A DNA stretch of 61,654 nucleotides from an uncultured Flavobacteriales bacterium (GTDB taxonomy: Bacteria > Bacteroidota > Bacteroidia > Flavobacteriales_D > Parvicellaceae), in contig CALSNM010000004.1 in assembly GCA_943787725.1 (NCBI GenBank), positions 83,070 through 144,723 on the forward strand, written 5' to 3'. The notes under the pieces are model-generated. The model was not told the origin of the DNA. It saw nothing but the letters and a program-made list of their open reading frames with translations, and did not search any database. The position numbers and the translations under genes were made by a program. Of this stretch, positions 17,338 to 26,538 are shown one piece after another (positions within the stretch are counted from its first letter, which is position 1; each line of letters begins with the position of its first letter).

Positions 17338-18411
17338 ATGTCAAAAGTTCACAACTACAGCGCAGGACCGTGTATCTTGCCTCAAGAAGTATTCGAAGAA
17401 GCTTCAAAAGCAGTATTAAACTATAACAAATCAGGACTTTCAATACTCGAAATGTCTCACAGAAGTAAAGACTTCGTGGCGGTTATGGAAGAAGCTAGAA
17501 ATTTAGTAAAAGAAATACTAGGAGTTCCAAAGGGTTATACCGTTTTGTTTCTGCAGGGAGGCGCTAGCTTAGGATTTTTAGTTTCCGCTTATAATATGAT
17601 GCGAGAGAATAAAAAAGGTGGGTACATTAATACTGGAGCTTGGGCTAAAAAAGCTATCAAAGAAGCCGATTTCATGGGTGAATCTGTTTTATTAGCTTCC
17701 TCAGAAGACAAAAACAACAATTACATTCCAAAAGGATACTCCATACCTGATGATATAGATTACTTACACTATACTTCAAATAACACAATTTTCGGGACAC
17801 AATTTAAAGATATTCCAGAGACAAACATCCCTATAGTTTGTGACATGAGTTCGGACATTTTCTCAAAGAAAATTGATGTCTCAAAATTTGATATTATTTA
17901 CGCCGGTGCTCAAAAAAATCTTGGTCCAGCAGGAACAACTCTCTACATAGTAAAGGATTCTGTACTTGGCAACTCATCAGTTGATATTCCAACTATGCTG
18001 AATCTGAAAACACATGCGGATAAAGACTCGATGTTTAATACTCCTCCTTGTTTTGCTATTTACACGGCAATGTTGACATTAAGATGGTTGAAGAAAAACG
18101 GTGGACTCGATTGGATTGAAAAAAGAAATGAAGAAAAATCTGCGTTACTCTATAGTGAAATAGACAACAACCCTCTTTTTGAAGGAACTGCTGCAAAAGA
18201 AGACAGAAGTAATATGAATGTTACTTTCGTTCTTACTGACGAGAGCAAGGCAGAAGAGTTTGATAAAATGTGGAACGAAGAAAAAATTAACGGACTTAAA
18301 GGACATCGCTCGGTTGGTGGATATAGAGCATCTATGTACAACGCTCTTCCTTTGGAAAGTGTACAAGTTTTAGTCAACGTAATGAAAAAATTAGCACTTC
18401 AAACAGCATAA
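17338..18411 (+). CDS. serC: Phosphoserine aminotransferase
   Basis: The 357-residue PLP enzyme converts 3-phosphohydroxypyruvate and glutamate to phosphoserine (and acts in the parallel step of pyridoxal phosphate synthesis). Motifs are 'NYSAGPCILP' at the N-terminus, 'FLQGGASLGF' in the cofactor-phosphate site, and 'YAGAQKNLGPAGT' containing the Schiff-base Lys. I choose ATG 17338 ('MSKVHNYSAGP') because it gives the family N-terminus; the in-frame extension to 17284 has no homology-like content. A near-consensus -7 element CACATTTG lies at 17299-17306, with TTTG at 17273. serA follows after 10 bp. Confidence 0.97.
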   Translation: MSKVHNYSAGPCILPQEVFEEASKAVLNYNKSGLSILEMSHRSKDFVAVMEEARNLVKEILGVPKGYTVLFLQGGASLGFLVSAYNMMRENKKGGYINTGAWAKKAIKEADFMGESVLLASSEDKNNNYIPKGYSIPDDIDYLHYTSNNTIFGTQFKDIPETNIPIVCDMSSDIFSKKIDVSKFDIIYAGAQKNLGPAGTTLYIVKDSVLGNSSVDIPTMLNLKTHADKDSMFNTPPCFAIYTAMLTLRWLKKNGGLDWIEKRNEEKSALLYSEIDNNPLFEGTAAKEDRSNMNVTFVLTDESKAEEFDKMWNEEKINGLKGHRSVGGYRASMYNALPLESVQVLVNVMKKLALQTA

Positions 18412-18421
18412 AAAAGAATAA

Positions 18422-19375
18422 ATGAAAGTATTAGCAAACGATGGTATTGCACCATCAGGAAAAGAAGCTTTGGAAGCAAAAGGATTTACTGTAGTGACTG
18501 AAACTGTTGCGCAGGATGATTTAATTGATGCAATTAACAACGAAGGTTATGAAGTTGTATTAGTAAGAAGTGCAACCACAGTGCGCAAAGAAGTAATGGA
18601 TGCATGTCCTGGACTTAAAATGATTGGTAGAGGTGGTGTTGGAATGGACAATATTGATGTTCAATATGGCAGAGACAATGGATTAGTTGTTTTTAATACA
18701 CCGGCAGCATCTTCATTGGCTGTTGCTGAATTAGTAACTGGGCAATTATTTAGTATTTCTCGTTCTACTTATGACTCTGAGAGAAATATGCCTACTAATG
18801 GGAATTCCGAATTTAAAGTTCTAAAGAAAAAATACGGGAAAGGTGTTGAATTAAGAGGGAAGACTCTTGGCGTAATTGGGTTTGGAAGAATTGGTCAATA
18901 TACTGCTAAATACGCTTTAGGATGCGGGATGAATGTTATCGCTGCTGACCCATTCGTGGAAAACGCTTCTGTGTCCGTTGAAGTTGGAAATCAAAGCATT
19001 GATGTAAACATTGACATGGTTTCTAAAGATGATTTATTAGCAAAAGCTGATTATATCTCTTTACACGTTCCTATGCCAAAAGAGGGAGCTGTAATAGCAA
19101 AAGCTGAATTCGACAAGATGAAAGATGGTGTTCGTATTGTTAATGCTGCAAGAGGTGGAGTTATCAATGAAGATGACTTAATTGATGCTTTAAATAATGG
19201 TAAAGTTGCTGCTTGTGCATTAGATGTATTTGTTGGAGAACCTTCCCCAAGAGAGGATGTTTTAGCACATGAGAAAATAGCTTTGACACCTCATGTTGGA
19301 GCCGCAACGGTTGAAGCTCAGGACAGAATTGGAACAGAACTAGCAAGTCAAATTATTGACTTTTATAAAGTTTAA
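18422..19375 (+). CDS. serA: D-3-phosphoglycerate dehydrogenase (short form)
   Basis: The 317-residue D-2-hydroxyacid dehydrogenase catalyses the first step of serine synthesis, oxidation of 3-phosphoglycerate with NAD. It has the cofactor motif 'LGVIGFGRIGQYTAKYA' and the catalytic segments 'VNAARGGVINEDDL' and 'LTPHVGAATVEAQDR' (active-site His). It lacks the C-terminal ACT domain, so allosteric control by serine through that domain is not expected. Its place 10 bp after serC makes the substrate assignment secure. A strong terminator follows at 19400. Confidence 0.95.
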   Translation: MKVLANDGIAPSGKEALEAKGFTVVTETVAQDDLIDAINNEGYEVVLVRSATTVRKEVMDACPGLKMIGRGGVGMDNIDVQYGRDNGLVVFNTPAASSLAVAELVTGQLFSISRSTYDSERNMPTNGNSEFKVLKKKYGKGVELRGKTLGVIGFGRIGQYTAKYALGCGMNVIAADPFVENASVSVEVGNQSIDVNIDMVSKDDLLAKADYISLHVPMPKEGAVIAKAEFDKMKDGVRIVNAARGGVINEDDLIDALNNGKVAACALDVFVGEPSPREDVLAHEKIALTPHVGAATVEAQDRIGTELASQIIDFYKV

Positions 19376-19399
19376 CAAACTTGTTACAATCTTATACCT

Positions 19400-19434
19400 A
19401 AGCCGATATTCGTAATTGTTTATCGGCTTTTTTA
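19400..19434 (+). terminator. Rho-independent terminator after serA
   Basis: A 9-bp perfect stem (AAGCCGATA / TATCGGCTT) with a 12-nt loop is followed by a T run. It lies 25 bp after the serA stop and ahead of the DUF1015 gene at 19471, so expression of the third gene would need readthrough or its own promoter. Confidence 0.85.
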
Positions 19435-19470
19435 TTACTTTCCCACTTTCAAATAACTTAACTTAACACT

Positions 19471-20704
19471 ATGAGTAAAATAATTCCATTTAAAGCAGTT
19501 CGTCCTACAAGAGACAAAGCTTATTTGCTATCTAGCAGACCGTCCTACTCATACAAGAAAAAACACTTAGAATCCAAACTTGAAGGAAATCCTTATACAT
19601 TTTTACACGTTATTAATCCTGAATTCAGAGAAGATGACTCTACAAAACCAAATACTGTTGAACGTTTTGAAAAAGTAAAAGATAAGTATGATGAATTTAA
19701 GTCTTTGGGATATCTTACCCAAGATAGTATTCCTTCAATCTACATATACCGACAAATAACTCCAAGTAATACATACATTGGGATTATTGCGGCCGCCTCA
19801 GTCGACGATTATTTAAACGGAAAAATCAAAGTTCATGAGCATACCCTTTCTCAAAGAGAGGAAATGTTTAAAAAATACTTAAACGTCTGTAAATTTAATG
19901 CAGAACCTGTACTGTTAACCTACGAAGATAGCAAGGACATTGATTGTATATTCGAAAAATATGTCAATTCCAGATCAGAATATGAATTTACGAACACAAA
20001 AAAAGTAAAGCATGATCTTTGGATTGTCAATAAACAAGAAGATATAAAAGCACTGGTAAATGGATTTGCAAATGTGGATAATTCATATATCGCTGATGGA
20101 CATCACCGGGTATCATCGTCCGCACTATACACCAAGAGTCAAAGAGAGAATGGATACAACGGAAATGAAGACTTTAACTACTGTCATGGCCTTTTATATA
20201 GCTGAAAGCAAACTAAGAATATTTAGCTACAACAGAACCATCACTAGCCTAAATGACCTTAGACCTGAAGAATTCCTACTACAAATCAAAAAATCATTTA
20301 CGCTAACAAAAACAAAAGAAGAGTATCATCCAAAAGGATTACATAATTTATCCATGTACTTTGATGAATCTTGGTACTCTCTCACAATTAAAGATAAATT
20401 TATTGATACTGACAACCCTGTAGGATGTTTGGATGCGCAGCTACTATCAGATCTAGTTTTCTCCCCTATTCTAGGAATAAACGACTTAAAAACGGACAAC
20501 CGAGTTAATTTTATTGAAGGAACTAAAGGAATGAAAGCTCTGCAAGAATCTGTTGACAACAATGCATCAAAAGTGGCCTTTGGACTCTTTCCCGTTTCAA
20601 TAGACCAATTAAAAAGAGTTGCAGATACAAACAACATTATGCCACCCAAAAGTACTTGGATAGAACCAAAAATAAGAAGTGGACTTACCATTTTTGAATT
20701 TTAG
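19471..20704 (+). CDS. DUF1015-family protein (split by one frameshift)
   Basis: Two overlapping frames reconstruct one ~410-residue DUF1015 protein. The first part (19471 to ~20195) has 'KIIPFKAVRPTRDKAYLLSSRP', a typical opening, and the family hallmark 'IADGHHRVSSSALY' near residue 205. The second part continues 'AESKLRIFSYNRTI', also typical. The frames join around 20189-20203 in the 'TTTTATATAGC' tract by one extra base, probably a sequence error. The DGHHR motif resembles ParB/sulfiredoxin-like folds such as the free serine kinase SerK, and the gene lies directly behind serC and serA. That suggests a role in serine or phosphoserine metabolism, but this is inference. A perfect palindrome terminator follows. 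Confidence 0.85.
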
Positions 20705-20746
20705 TATCTACCAATCTGTAATCGGTATTAACAAAAATGTTAAATT

Positions 20747-20776
20747 AAAAAAGGAGAGCAATTGCTCTCCTTTTTT
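20747..20776. terminator. Bidirectional Rho-independent terminator
   Basis: A perfect 30-bp palindrome: six A, GGAGAGCAA, TTGCTCTCC, six T. It separates the convergent DUF1015 (plus) and sucC (minus) genes and has an A/T tract on each side, so it should stop transcription from both directions. Confidence 0.9.
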
Positions 20777-20795
20777 ATCTCTATTAATTTAAAGT

Positions 20796-22008
20796 TTATA
20801 TAATAACTTCTTTTACCTTGTCTGCAGCATCTTGCAATGTAATTGCAGAATGCACGTTTAAACCAGAGTTATCAATAATCTCTTTTGCTTCAACAGCATT
20901 TGTTCCTTGTAACCTTACAATAATTGGAACTGGAATGTTACCAATGCTTTTATAAGCTTGAACAATTCCATTAGCCACTCTATCGCATCTTACAATTCCT
21001 CCAAAGATATTTACTAAAATACCTTCTACATTTTTATCCTTTAGAATAAGGTTAAAGGCTTTTTCAACTCTTTCAGCATCCGCTGTACCGCCAACATCTA
21101 AAAAGTTCGCAGGTTCTCCACCCGATAACTTAATAATATCCATTGTGCTCATGGCTAATCCAGCACCATTTACCATACACCCAACATTTCCATCCAAGTT
21201 GACATAGCTTAAACCAGCTGCAGCTGCTTCAACTTCTGTCGGATCCTCTTCACTTACGTCTCTCATTGCAGCGTAATCCGGATGACGATACAAAGCATTA
21301 TCATCTAAAGTCACTTTAGAATCGACAGCTATAATTGTATCTTCACATGTTTTTAACACTGGGTTAATTTCAAACATAGAAGCATCGCAACCTTCGTAAG
21401 CTGCATATAATGACTTTACAAACTTTGTCATTTCTTTAAATGCTTTTCCACTTAAACCTAAGTTAAAAGCAATTTTTCGACATTGAAAACCTTGTAAACC
21501 AACTTTAGGATCAATTTCTTCTTTAAATATTAAATGAGGTGTTTTCTCCGCAACTTCTTCAATGTTCATTCCCCCTTCTGTGGAGTACATGATAATATTT
21601 CTACCATTACCTCTATCCATTAATACAGACATGTAATATTCTTCACATTTATCAAAATCTGGAGCGTATACGTCTTCAGCAATCAGCACTTTACGCAACT
21701 AATTTTCCAACTCCATTAGTTTGAGCAGTTTCTAAATGTCCCCCTAAAATACCCTTTACAACACCTTCAACTTTATCAATTCCTTTTGCTATTTCGACAC
21801 CATGAGAACCCGTTTCCTCTATAGTACCTTTACCTCTACCTCCAGCATGTATCTGAGCTTTAACTACATACCATTCAGTACCTGTTTCTGCTGTAAGTTG
21901 CTTTGCAGCGTCTAGAGTTTGAGAAGCATCATCAACAACAATTCCCTTTTGTATAGCTACACCGTAACTCTCTAAAATCGATTTTCCTTGAAATTCGTGT
22001 AAATTCAT
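20796..22008 (-). CDS. sucC: Succinyl-CoA synthetase beta subunit (split by one frameshift)
   Basis: The reconstructed protein is ~403 residues, the normal SucC length. The N-terminal part (22008 to ~21700) has 'MNLHEFQGKSILESYGV' and 'VVKAQIHAGGRGKG' (ATP-grasp). The rest begins 'KVLIAEDVYAPDF' and has 'MFEINPVLKT', 'GCMVNGAGLAMSTMD' and 'INIFGGIVRCD'. The frames join at ~21700 if one G in GTTGCGTAAA is dropped, restoring 'KLVRKVLIAED'. The enzyme makes ATP or GTP from succinyl-CoA in the TCA cycle. It is unlikely to be truly disrupted. sucD is not adjacent. A TACATTTG promoter element lies at 22029-22036. Confidence 0.95.
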
Positions 22009-22028
22009 TTTTTTGGTTTTAGTTGCTC

Positions 22029-22036
22029 CAAATGTA
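22029..22036 (-). promoter_or_regulatory. Predicted -7 promoter element (TACATTTG) for sucC
   Basis: Exact TAnnTTTG match on the minus strand, 20 bp upstream of the sucC start codon. No good -33 element is seen. Confidence 0.5.
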
Positions 22037-22197
22037 AAAATAGTCTTGGGTTAAGCCATAAATAGTTACATGTTTTTTTAAACTTTTTAAAAAATAATCA
22101 ATTAGATAACAGACACTAGAAGCTAAATTTAAAAAGAGTTAATTTTAAAATTAAAAATCTAGCATCTTTTGTGTGGCGTCTTTTATCTTTACTGTCC

Positions 22198-23085
22198 ATG
22201 AAATACGAATCATACGACATAAACTTCAATCAAGGAACTTCTAAAGTTCATCGTTTTTGCACGATAAAAGGAGGTTCTCCAATTTTCTTAATTCATGGAT
22301 ATTTTGAAGACGGAAGAATTTTTTTCACTAAAAAAGGTAAAGGATTTGCTCCATTTCTTGCAGAAAATGGATTTGATGTTTTTGTTTGTGACTTACTGGG
22401 TAAAGGTGAAAGTCTTCCAAAAATAGAGAGAGGTTTTGCGCACAGTCAATTTGAAATAATAACAAGAGATATACCTACCTACATAGCATTTGTAAGAGAA
22501 AAAACTGGAATAGAAAAAATACATTTGGGAGCACATAGCTGGGGCGGTGTTTTAGCGATAGCTTATTTATCCAGAACACAAGATCCTAATATTAAATCAA
22601 TGATTGCATTCAGCACCAAACGAAGAATTGCCATTAAAGGTTGGAGAAAATTGATTGGAGTTAATTTGATGTGGGATAAATACGGAACCTATTTGACTAA
22701 AAAACATGGCTATTTGCCTGCAAAAAAAATGAAGATGGGAACTGAAAATGAACCAGCAGCTTATTATGCAGATGCAAATATTTGGGTAAAAGGGAAAAAG
22801 TGGATTTCTCCTGAAGACGGCTATAATTACCAACAAGAATTAGCGAATGTGAAGCTCCCTCCTATTTTATACATAACAGGAAGAGGTGACAAACTTCTAG
22901 GGCATCCGATGATGTAAAAAGACTTTTGAATGAAACCGGGAAAGCATCAAGCCAACAAATTGCAAATTGTGGGAAAGAATAATGGTTTCAAACACGATTA
23001 CGATCACATCAACATTCTTACGCATAAAGATGCTCCTAAAGATCATTTCCCTTTTGTTTTGGATTACCTAAAACAATTTGAATAA
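22198..23085 (+). CDS. Alpha/beta-fold hydrolase (two compensating frameshifts)
   Basis: The reconstructed protein is ~295 residues. It has 'IFLIHGYFEDGRIF' (oxyanion region), the nucleophile elbow 'LGAHSWGGVLAIAY' with Ala where the first Gly of GxSxG is usual, and a C-terminal segment 'KHDYDHINILTHKDAP' carrying the likely catalytic His. The main frame stops at 22917 within 'GHP'. The +1 frame then supplies 'SDDVKRLLNE' (~22900-22935), and the original frame resumes with 'GKHQANKLQIVGKNNGFK' to the stop at 23083. ATG 22198 is preferred over an upstream GTG. Substrate unknown. It ends 9 bp before lolD, so the genes are probably co-transcribed. Confidence 0.75.
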
Positions 23086-23094
23086 CTTAGCAAC

Positions 23095-23745
23095 GTGATT
23101 GAATCAAAAGACATAACTAAATCTTACGGCGACTTAAAAGTGCTAAAAGGTGTTAACTTCACTATTAACAAAGGAGAAATTGTATCAGTTGTTGGGGCTT
23201 CAGGTGCGGGTAAAACGACTTTACTTCAAATTCTTGGGACACTAGATCGTGCAGACGGGGGCGATATTGTTTTCGAAAACAAATCTACAAGTGCTTTGAG
23301 CAAAAAAGACTTGGCGCAATTTAGGAATCAGAACATCGGATTCGTATTCCAGTTCCACCATTTATTGCCTGAATTTACAGCTTTTGAAAACGTTTGCTTA
23401 CCCGGATATATTGGAAAAAGAAACAAAAAAGAAGTCGAAAAAAGAGCGAAAGAGCTATTGGTTCAATTAGGCTTAGAAGACAGAATAGAGCATAAACCAA
23501 ATGAACTTTCAGGCGGAGAACAACAAAGAGTAAGTGTTGCTCGAGCATTAATTAATGACCCTGCTCTTATTCTAGCCGATGAACCCAGTGGAAACTTAGA
23601 TTCCACAACCGCTAAAGAGTTACATCAATTATTCTTTGACCTGCGAGATGAATTCCAACAAACTTTTGTAATCGTAACGCACAATGAAGATTTAGCAAAA
23701 ATGGCTGATCGAACTCTAGTTATGAAAGATGGAATGATTGTTTGA
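23095..23745 (+). CDS. ABC transporter ATP-binding protein, LolD-like
   Basis: The 216-residue nucleotide-binding subunit has Walker A '[12 protein letters not shown]', the Q-loop, signature '[15 protein letters not shown]', Walker B '[12 protein letters not shown]' and the H-loop '[11 protein letters not shown]'. It belongs to the MacB/LolD group and most resembles LolD, which powers lipoprotein release from the inner membrane; '[20 protein letters not shown]' is typical of that group. The membrane subunits are not in this neighbourhood. It starts with GTG. The gene is intact and follows the alpha/beta hydrolase by 9 bp. Confidence 0.87.
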   Translation: MIESKDITKSYGDLKVLKGVNFTINKGEIVSVVGASGAGKTTLLQILGTLDRADGGDIVFENKSTSALSKKDLAQFRNQNIGFVFQFHHLLPEFTAFENVCLPGYIGKRNKKEVEKRAKELLVQLGLEDRIEHKPNELSGGEQQRVSVARALINDPALILADEPSGNLDSTTAKELHQLFFDLRDEFQQTFVIVTHNEDLAKMADRTLVMKDGMIV

Positions 23746-23807
23746 ATAAGTTTCTCTGCATCTTCTTTAGAACACATATATGCGGATAAACATCCTTAAT
23801 ATGAAAC

Positions 23808-24542
23808 CTAAAAATTATAGGTGTATTTTACCTCTAAAAAAGGAGTTAAGTCCCTAAACTTTTGCTTTATTTCTTCACGAACTTTGGAGGTTAAACTAGC
23901 CACTAACTCGCTATTTACATCGTCACCTTCACCAACATTAATTTCAGTATTACTTTTTATATTTAAAACAAAACCTCCCAATAGCTTTGATTTCTCAATG
24001 TCAAAAACTAATACATCTCCATTTACAAAACCAGAGTCATACTCATCTCCAGAAATGTATAGTGGTTTTCTAAATTCAACTACTCTATTTAAAACAAGGT
24101 ATTTTGAATTCAAAAAATGAAAAACTGCGTTTTCAGTTGACTTGCCTTCCAGCGTATTAAATGAGTAATTATCATCCACTCTGTAATCATGCGGTTCTAT
24201 ATAAGAACTTAAATCAATATTAAATAACATAGCCATATCCGCATGTTCTCTTCTTCGCGTTCCATCATAAGGAATATTTAAAGGGACTGATAAGTCCTTA
24301 AAACTTTCAAAACCAACTTGATAAACATTGCTCTCTCCGTGCTCCACAATTACATCGTTTGTTTCCCAATTAATTTCATCATCAGTAAGAGGGGCGATTG
24401 TTTTTGCTAGTTCGTAGCATTTATACAATTGATTAAATTTTGAAACCGCATCTTCCCTTCTGTTATTCAGAACATCCTCAATACTATCAGAACAGGAGGT
24501 TAAAAGGAACGCAAAAACCAGTACACTTAATAAACTTTTCAT
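23808..24542 (-). CDS. Predicted lipoprotein of unknown function
   Basis: This 244-residue protein has a lipoprotein signal peptide ending 'LLTSC' (Cys17), followed by Ser-Asp, so it may stay in the periplasmic face or be sorted outward. The mature domain is acidic and looks alpha/beta, with 'DEINWETNDVIVEHGESNVYQVGF' early on and a C-terminal 'FLEVKYTYNF'. No known motif is seen. It lies 27 bp downstream of murI on the same strand, so the two may share a transcript, but no functional link is clear. Confidence 0.65.
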   Translation of the reverse strand: MKSLLSVLVFAFLLTSCSDSIEDVLNNRREDAVSKFNQLYKCYELAKTIAPLTDDEINWETNDVIVEHGESNVYQVGFESFKDLSVPLNIPYDGTRRREHADMAMLFNIDLSSYIEPHDYRVDDNYSFNTLEGKSTENAVFHFLNSKYLVLNRVVEFRKPLYISGDEYDSGFVNGDVLVFDIEKSKLLGGFVLNIKSNTEINVGEGDDVNSELVASLTSKVREEIKQKFRDLTPFLEVKYTYNF

Positions 24543-24569
24543 ATTATTATATTTTTATTTAGTTAAATG

Positions 24570-25397
24570 TTATTTCAATACCATTTGCTCTGCAACAATT
24601 TTTTCATCTAAAAACAAGCTCGCTTTTTCTTCAAATGATCTTGGATTCTCTGTCGTATAGTACATCGTAATTCCATTCATAGAACACTTATCAGCCATAT
24701 CTAAATGTCTTTTAAGGTATTCCGCTAGTTTCTTTGCTACAATTTCTCCTTGAGCAATTACTTTAACCGAATTGGGTACGAATTTTCTAATTTGCTCTAG
24801 CAAAATTGGGTAATGCGTACAACCTAAAATCAGCGTGTCTAACTCAGAATCTTTGGACAATACAGACTCTATGTTTTGTCTAATAAAAAACTCTCCTCCT
24901 GGAGTATTGAATTCGTTATCTTCAACTAAAGGAACCCACATTGGACAAGCTTCTTGACTCACCACAATGTGCGGATGAAGTTTTCCGATTTCCAGCACAT
25001 ATGATTCAGATATGACCGTGCCAAGCGTTCCTAAAACTCCAATATGTTTAGTCGTAGAAAACTCGTCTATCATTTCAGCACAGGGCCGAATAACACCCAA
25101 TACTCTCTTACTTGGATCAATTTTCCGCAAATCATTTATCTGGATGGTGCGCAAAGCTTTAGCCGAGGCCGTATTACAAGCTAATATAACTAAGTGGCAT
25201 CCTTGTTCAAATAATGTCTTTACTGCTTGAAGCGTATATTCATATACCACATCGAAGGAACGAGTACCGTAGGGTGCTCTGGCATTATCTCCCAAATAAA
25301 TAAAATCATTATTTGGCATAGCCTTTCTCAATTCAGAAAGAACAGTTAACCCACCATAACCCGAATCAAAAACTCCTATAGGTGCTTTTTTGCTCAT
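24570..25397 (-). CDS. murI: Glutamate racemase
   Basis: The ~275-residue racemase makes D-glutamate for peptidoglycan. It has the two catalytic Cys motifs 'LACNTASAKALR' and 'LGCTHYPIL', plus 'IGVFDSGYGGLTVL' at the N-terminus. I take ATG 25397 ('MSKKAPIGVFDSG') because an upstream in-frame ATG at 25409 abuts the T tract of a terminator-like hairpin. The gene closes the envelope operon in the common Bacteroidota order, but the hairpin before it suggests separate or attenuated expression. Confidence 0.95.
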   Translation of the reverse strand: MSKKAPIGVFDSGYGGLTVLSELRKAMPNNDFIYLGDNARAPYGTRSFDVVYEYTLQAVKTLFEQGCHLVILACNTASAKALRTIQINDLRKIDPSKRVLGVIRPCAEMIDEFSTTKHIGVLGTLGTVISESYVLEIGKLHPHIVVSQEACPMWVPLVEDNEFNTPGGEFFIRQNIESVLSKDSELDTLILGCTHYPILLEQIRKFVPNSVKVIAQGEIVAKKLAEYLKRHLDMADKCSMNGITMYYTTENPRSFEEKASLFLDEKIVAEQMVLK

Positions 25398-25409
25398 AAA
25401 ATTTGCCAT

Positions 25410-25442
25410 AAAAAAAAACCACTTACGGTGAATAAGCGGTTT
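25410..25442 (-). terminator. Rho-independent terminator/attenuator between ompH and murI
   Basis: On the minus strand a 10-bp stem (AAACCGCTTA / TAAGTGGTTT, one G-U pair) with a 7-nt loop is followed by a run of T. It lies 23 bp after the stop of the second ompH gene, and its T tract ends next to the first possible murI ATG, so murI either has a promoter within ompH or depends on readthrough. Confidence 0.8.
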
Positions 25443-25465
25443 TAAATGTAATAAGTTATACTTGA

Positions 25466-25957
25466 CTAGTCAACAATACCTAATTCTTTTTTTAATAATG
25501 GAGTGATGTCTTCTCCTCCAGCAAAATGAAGACTTGAAGTATCAAACACATAAGTATAACTATTTTCTTTTGCTACTTTTTGAACTGCTTCTTGAATTTT
25601 TTTAAGTACTGTTTGCATCAGCATTGCCTCTTTATCCTGTAATTTTTTTTCTGCCTCTCCTTGTTTCGTCTGAAAATTTTGACTCTTCTGCATAAGCTCT
25701 TGGTAACGAGAAGCTTTTATTTCTTCGGTTAAATTTGGTTCGTCTTCAATATACTTAGCTTCATCTTGTTTAATTAATGTAGCAAACATCTCTAATTCTC
25801 TCATTAACTCACCTTGATATCTCTCCAATTCTGTTTCTGCTGCTTTATATTCTTTCATCTGCACCATCATTTCCTGCGAATTAATGTGACCCAATTTTTG
25901 TGCTGATGTGCTTATGGCCACTAATGCTACTGCTACTATTACAATTAATTTTTTCAT
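25466..25957 (-). CDS. OmpH/Skp-family periplasmic chaperone (second copy)
   Basis: The 163-residue protein has a signal peptide ('MKKLIVIVAVALVAISTSAQ'), then the Skp/OmpH pattern: 'KLGHINSQEMMVQMKEYKAAETELERY', a long charged helical hairpin (~50-125) and the closing strand 'YTYVFDTSSLHFAGGEDITPLLKKELG'. Skp proteins hold unfolded outer-membrane proteins in the periplasm before BamA inserts them. It is the last gene before a terminator and sits beside a first ompH copy and bamA, a functional block. Confidence 0.92.
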   Translation of the reverse strand: MKKLIVIVAVALVAISTSAQKLGHINSQEMMVQMKEYKAAETELERYQGELMRELEMFATLIKQDEAKYIEDEPNLTEEIKASRYQELMQKSQNFQTKQGEAEKKLQDKEAMLMQTVLKKIQEAVQKVAKENSYTYVFDTSSLHFAGGEDITPLLKKELGIVD

Positions 25958-25981
25958 TTCGATAATTTTACTGTTCTATAT

Positions 25982-26491
25982 TTATTTTTTTATTTTATTC
26001 AATACGATATCACTTTTGTCATATTTCGGATTGGCGTACAAGATATTTGAATTTTTTTCTTTTTCCATAACAAAATCATACCCTTTCTCTTTTGCCATAG
26101 TTTTTATAGCTCTATAAATTTCATCTTGTATTGGTTCGATTAACTCTTTCCTTTTCTGAAACATGCTACCATCAACACCAAAACGTTTTTTTTGTAATTC
26201 TTTTGCTGCTTTTTCCGCTTCAAAAATTTCTTGTTCTCTCTGTCGCTTAGTATCTTCTGGCAACAAAATTTGCTCTTGCTGATACGCTTTGTATTTCACT
26301 TCTATCTCCTTATACTCTAACTCAATTTCTTTTTGCCATTTTTCAGATAAATCATCTAACTCTTTTTGTGCGTCCTTGTAAGCAGGAATCTCACTCAAAA
26401 TATAGTTCATATCTACAAAAGCATATTTTTGAGAAAGTGCAGATGATGAAAACAAAAAAACTACCAATAGACTTAAAACTATTTTTTTCAT
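25982..26491 (-). CDS. OmpH/Skp-family periplasmic chaperone (first copy)
   Basis: The 169-residue protein has a signal peptide ('MKKIVLSLLVVFLFSSSALSQ') and 'YAFVDMNYILSEIPAYKDAQKELDDL', followed by a Glu/Lys-rich coiled-coil hairpin and the terminal 'KGYDFVMEKEKNSNILYANP'. It is a paralogue of the next gene, 24 bp away. The two chaperones follow bamA in the same direction, as in most Flavobacteriia, and likely form trimers that escort beta-barrel proteins. Confidence 0.92.
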   Translation of the reverse strand: MKKIVLSLLVVFLFSSSALSQKYAFVDMNYILSEIPAYKDAQKELDDLSEKWQKEIELEYKEIEVKYKAYQQEQILLPEDTKRQREQEIFEAEKAAKELQKKRFGVDGSMFQKRKELIEPIQDEIYRAIKTMAKEKGYDFVMEKEKNSNILYANPKYDKSDIVLNKIKK

Positions 26492-26538
26492 ATAACGAAT
26501 GTGCTTATTATTTGATTTGCGAAGTTAAAAATATTGAA

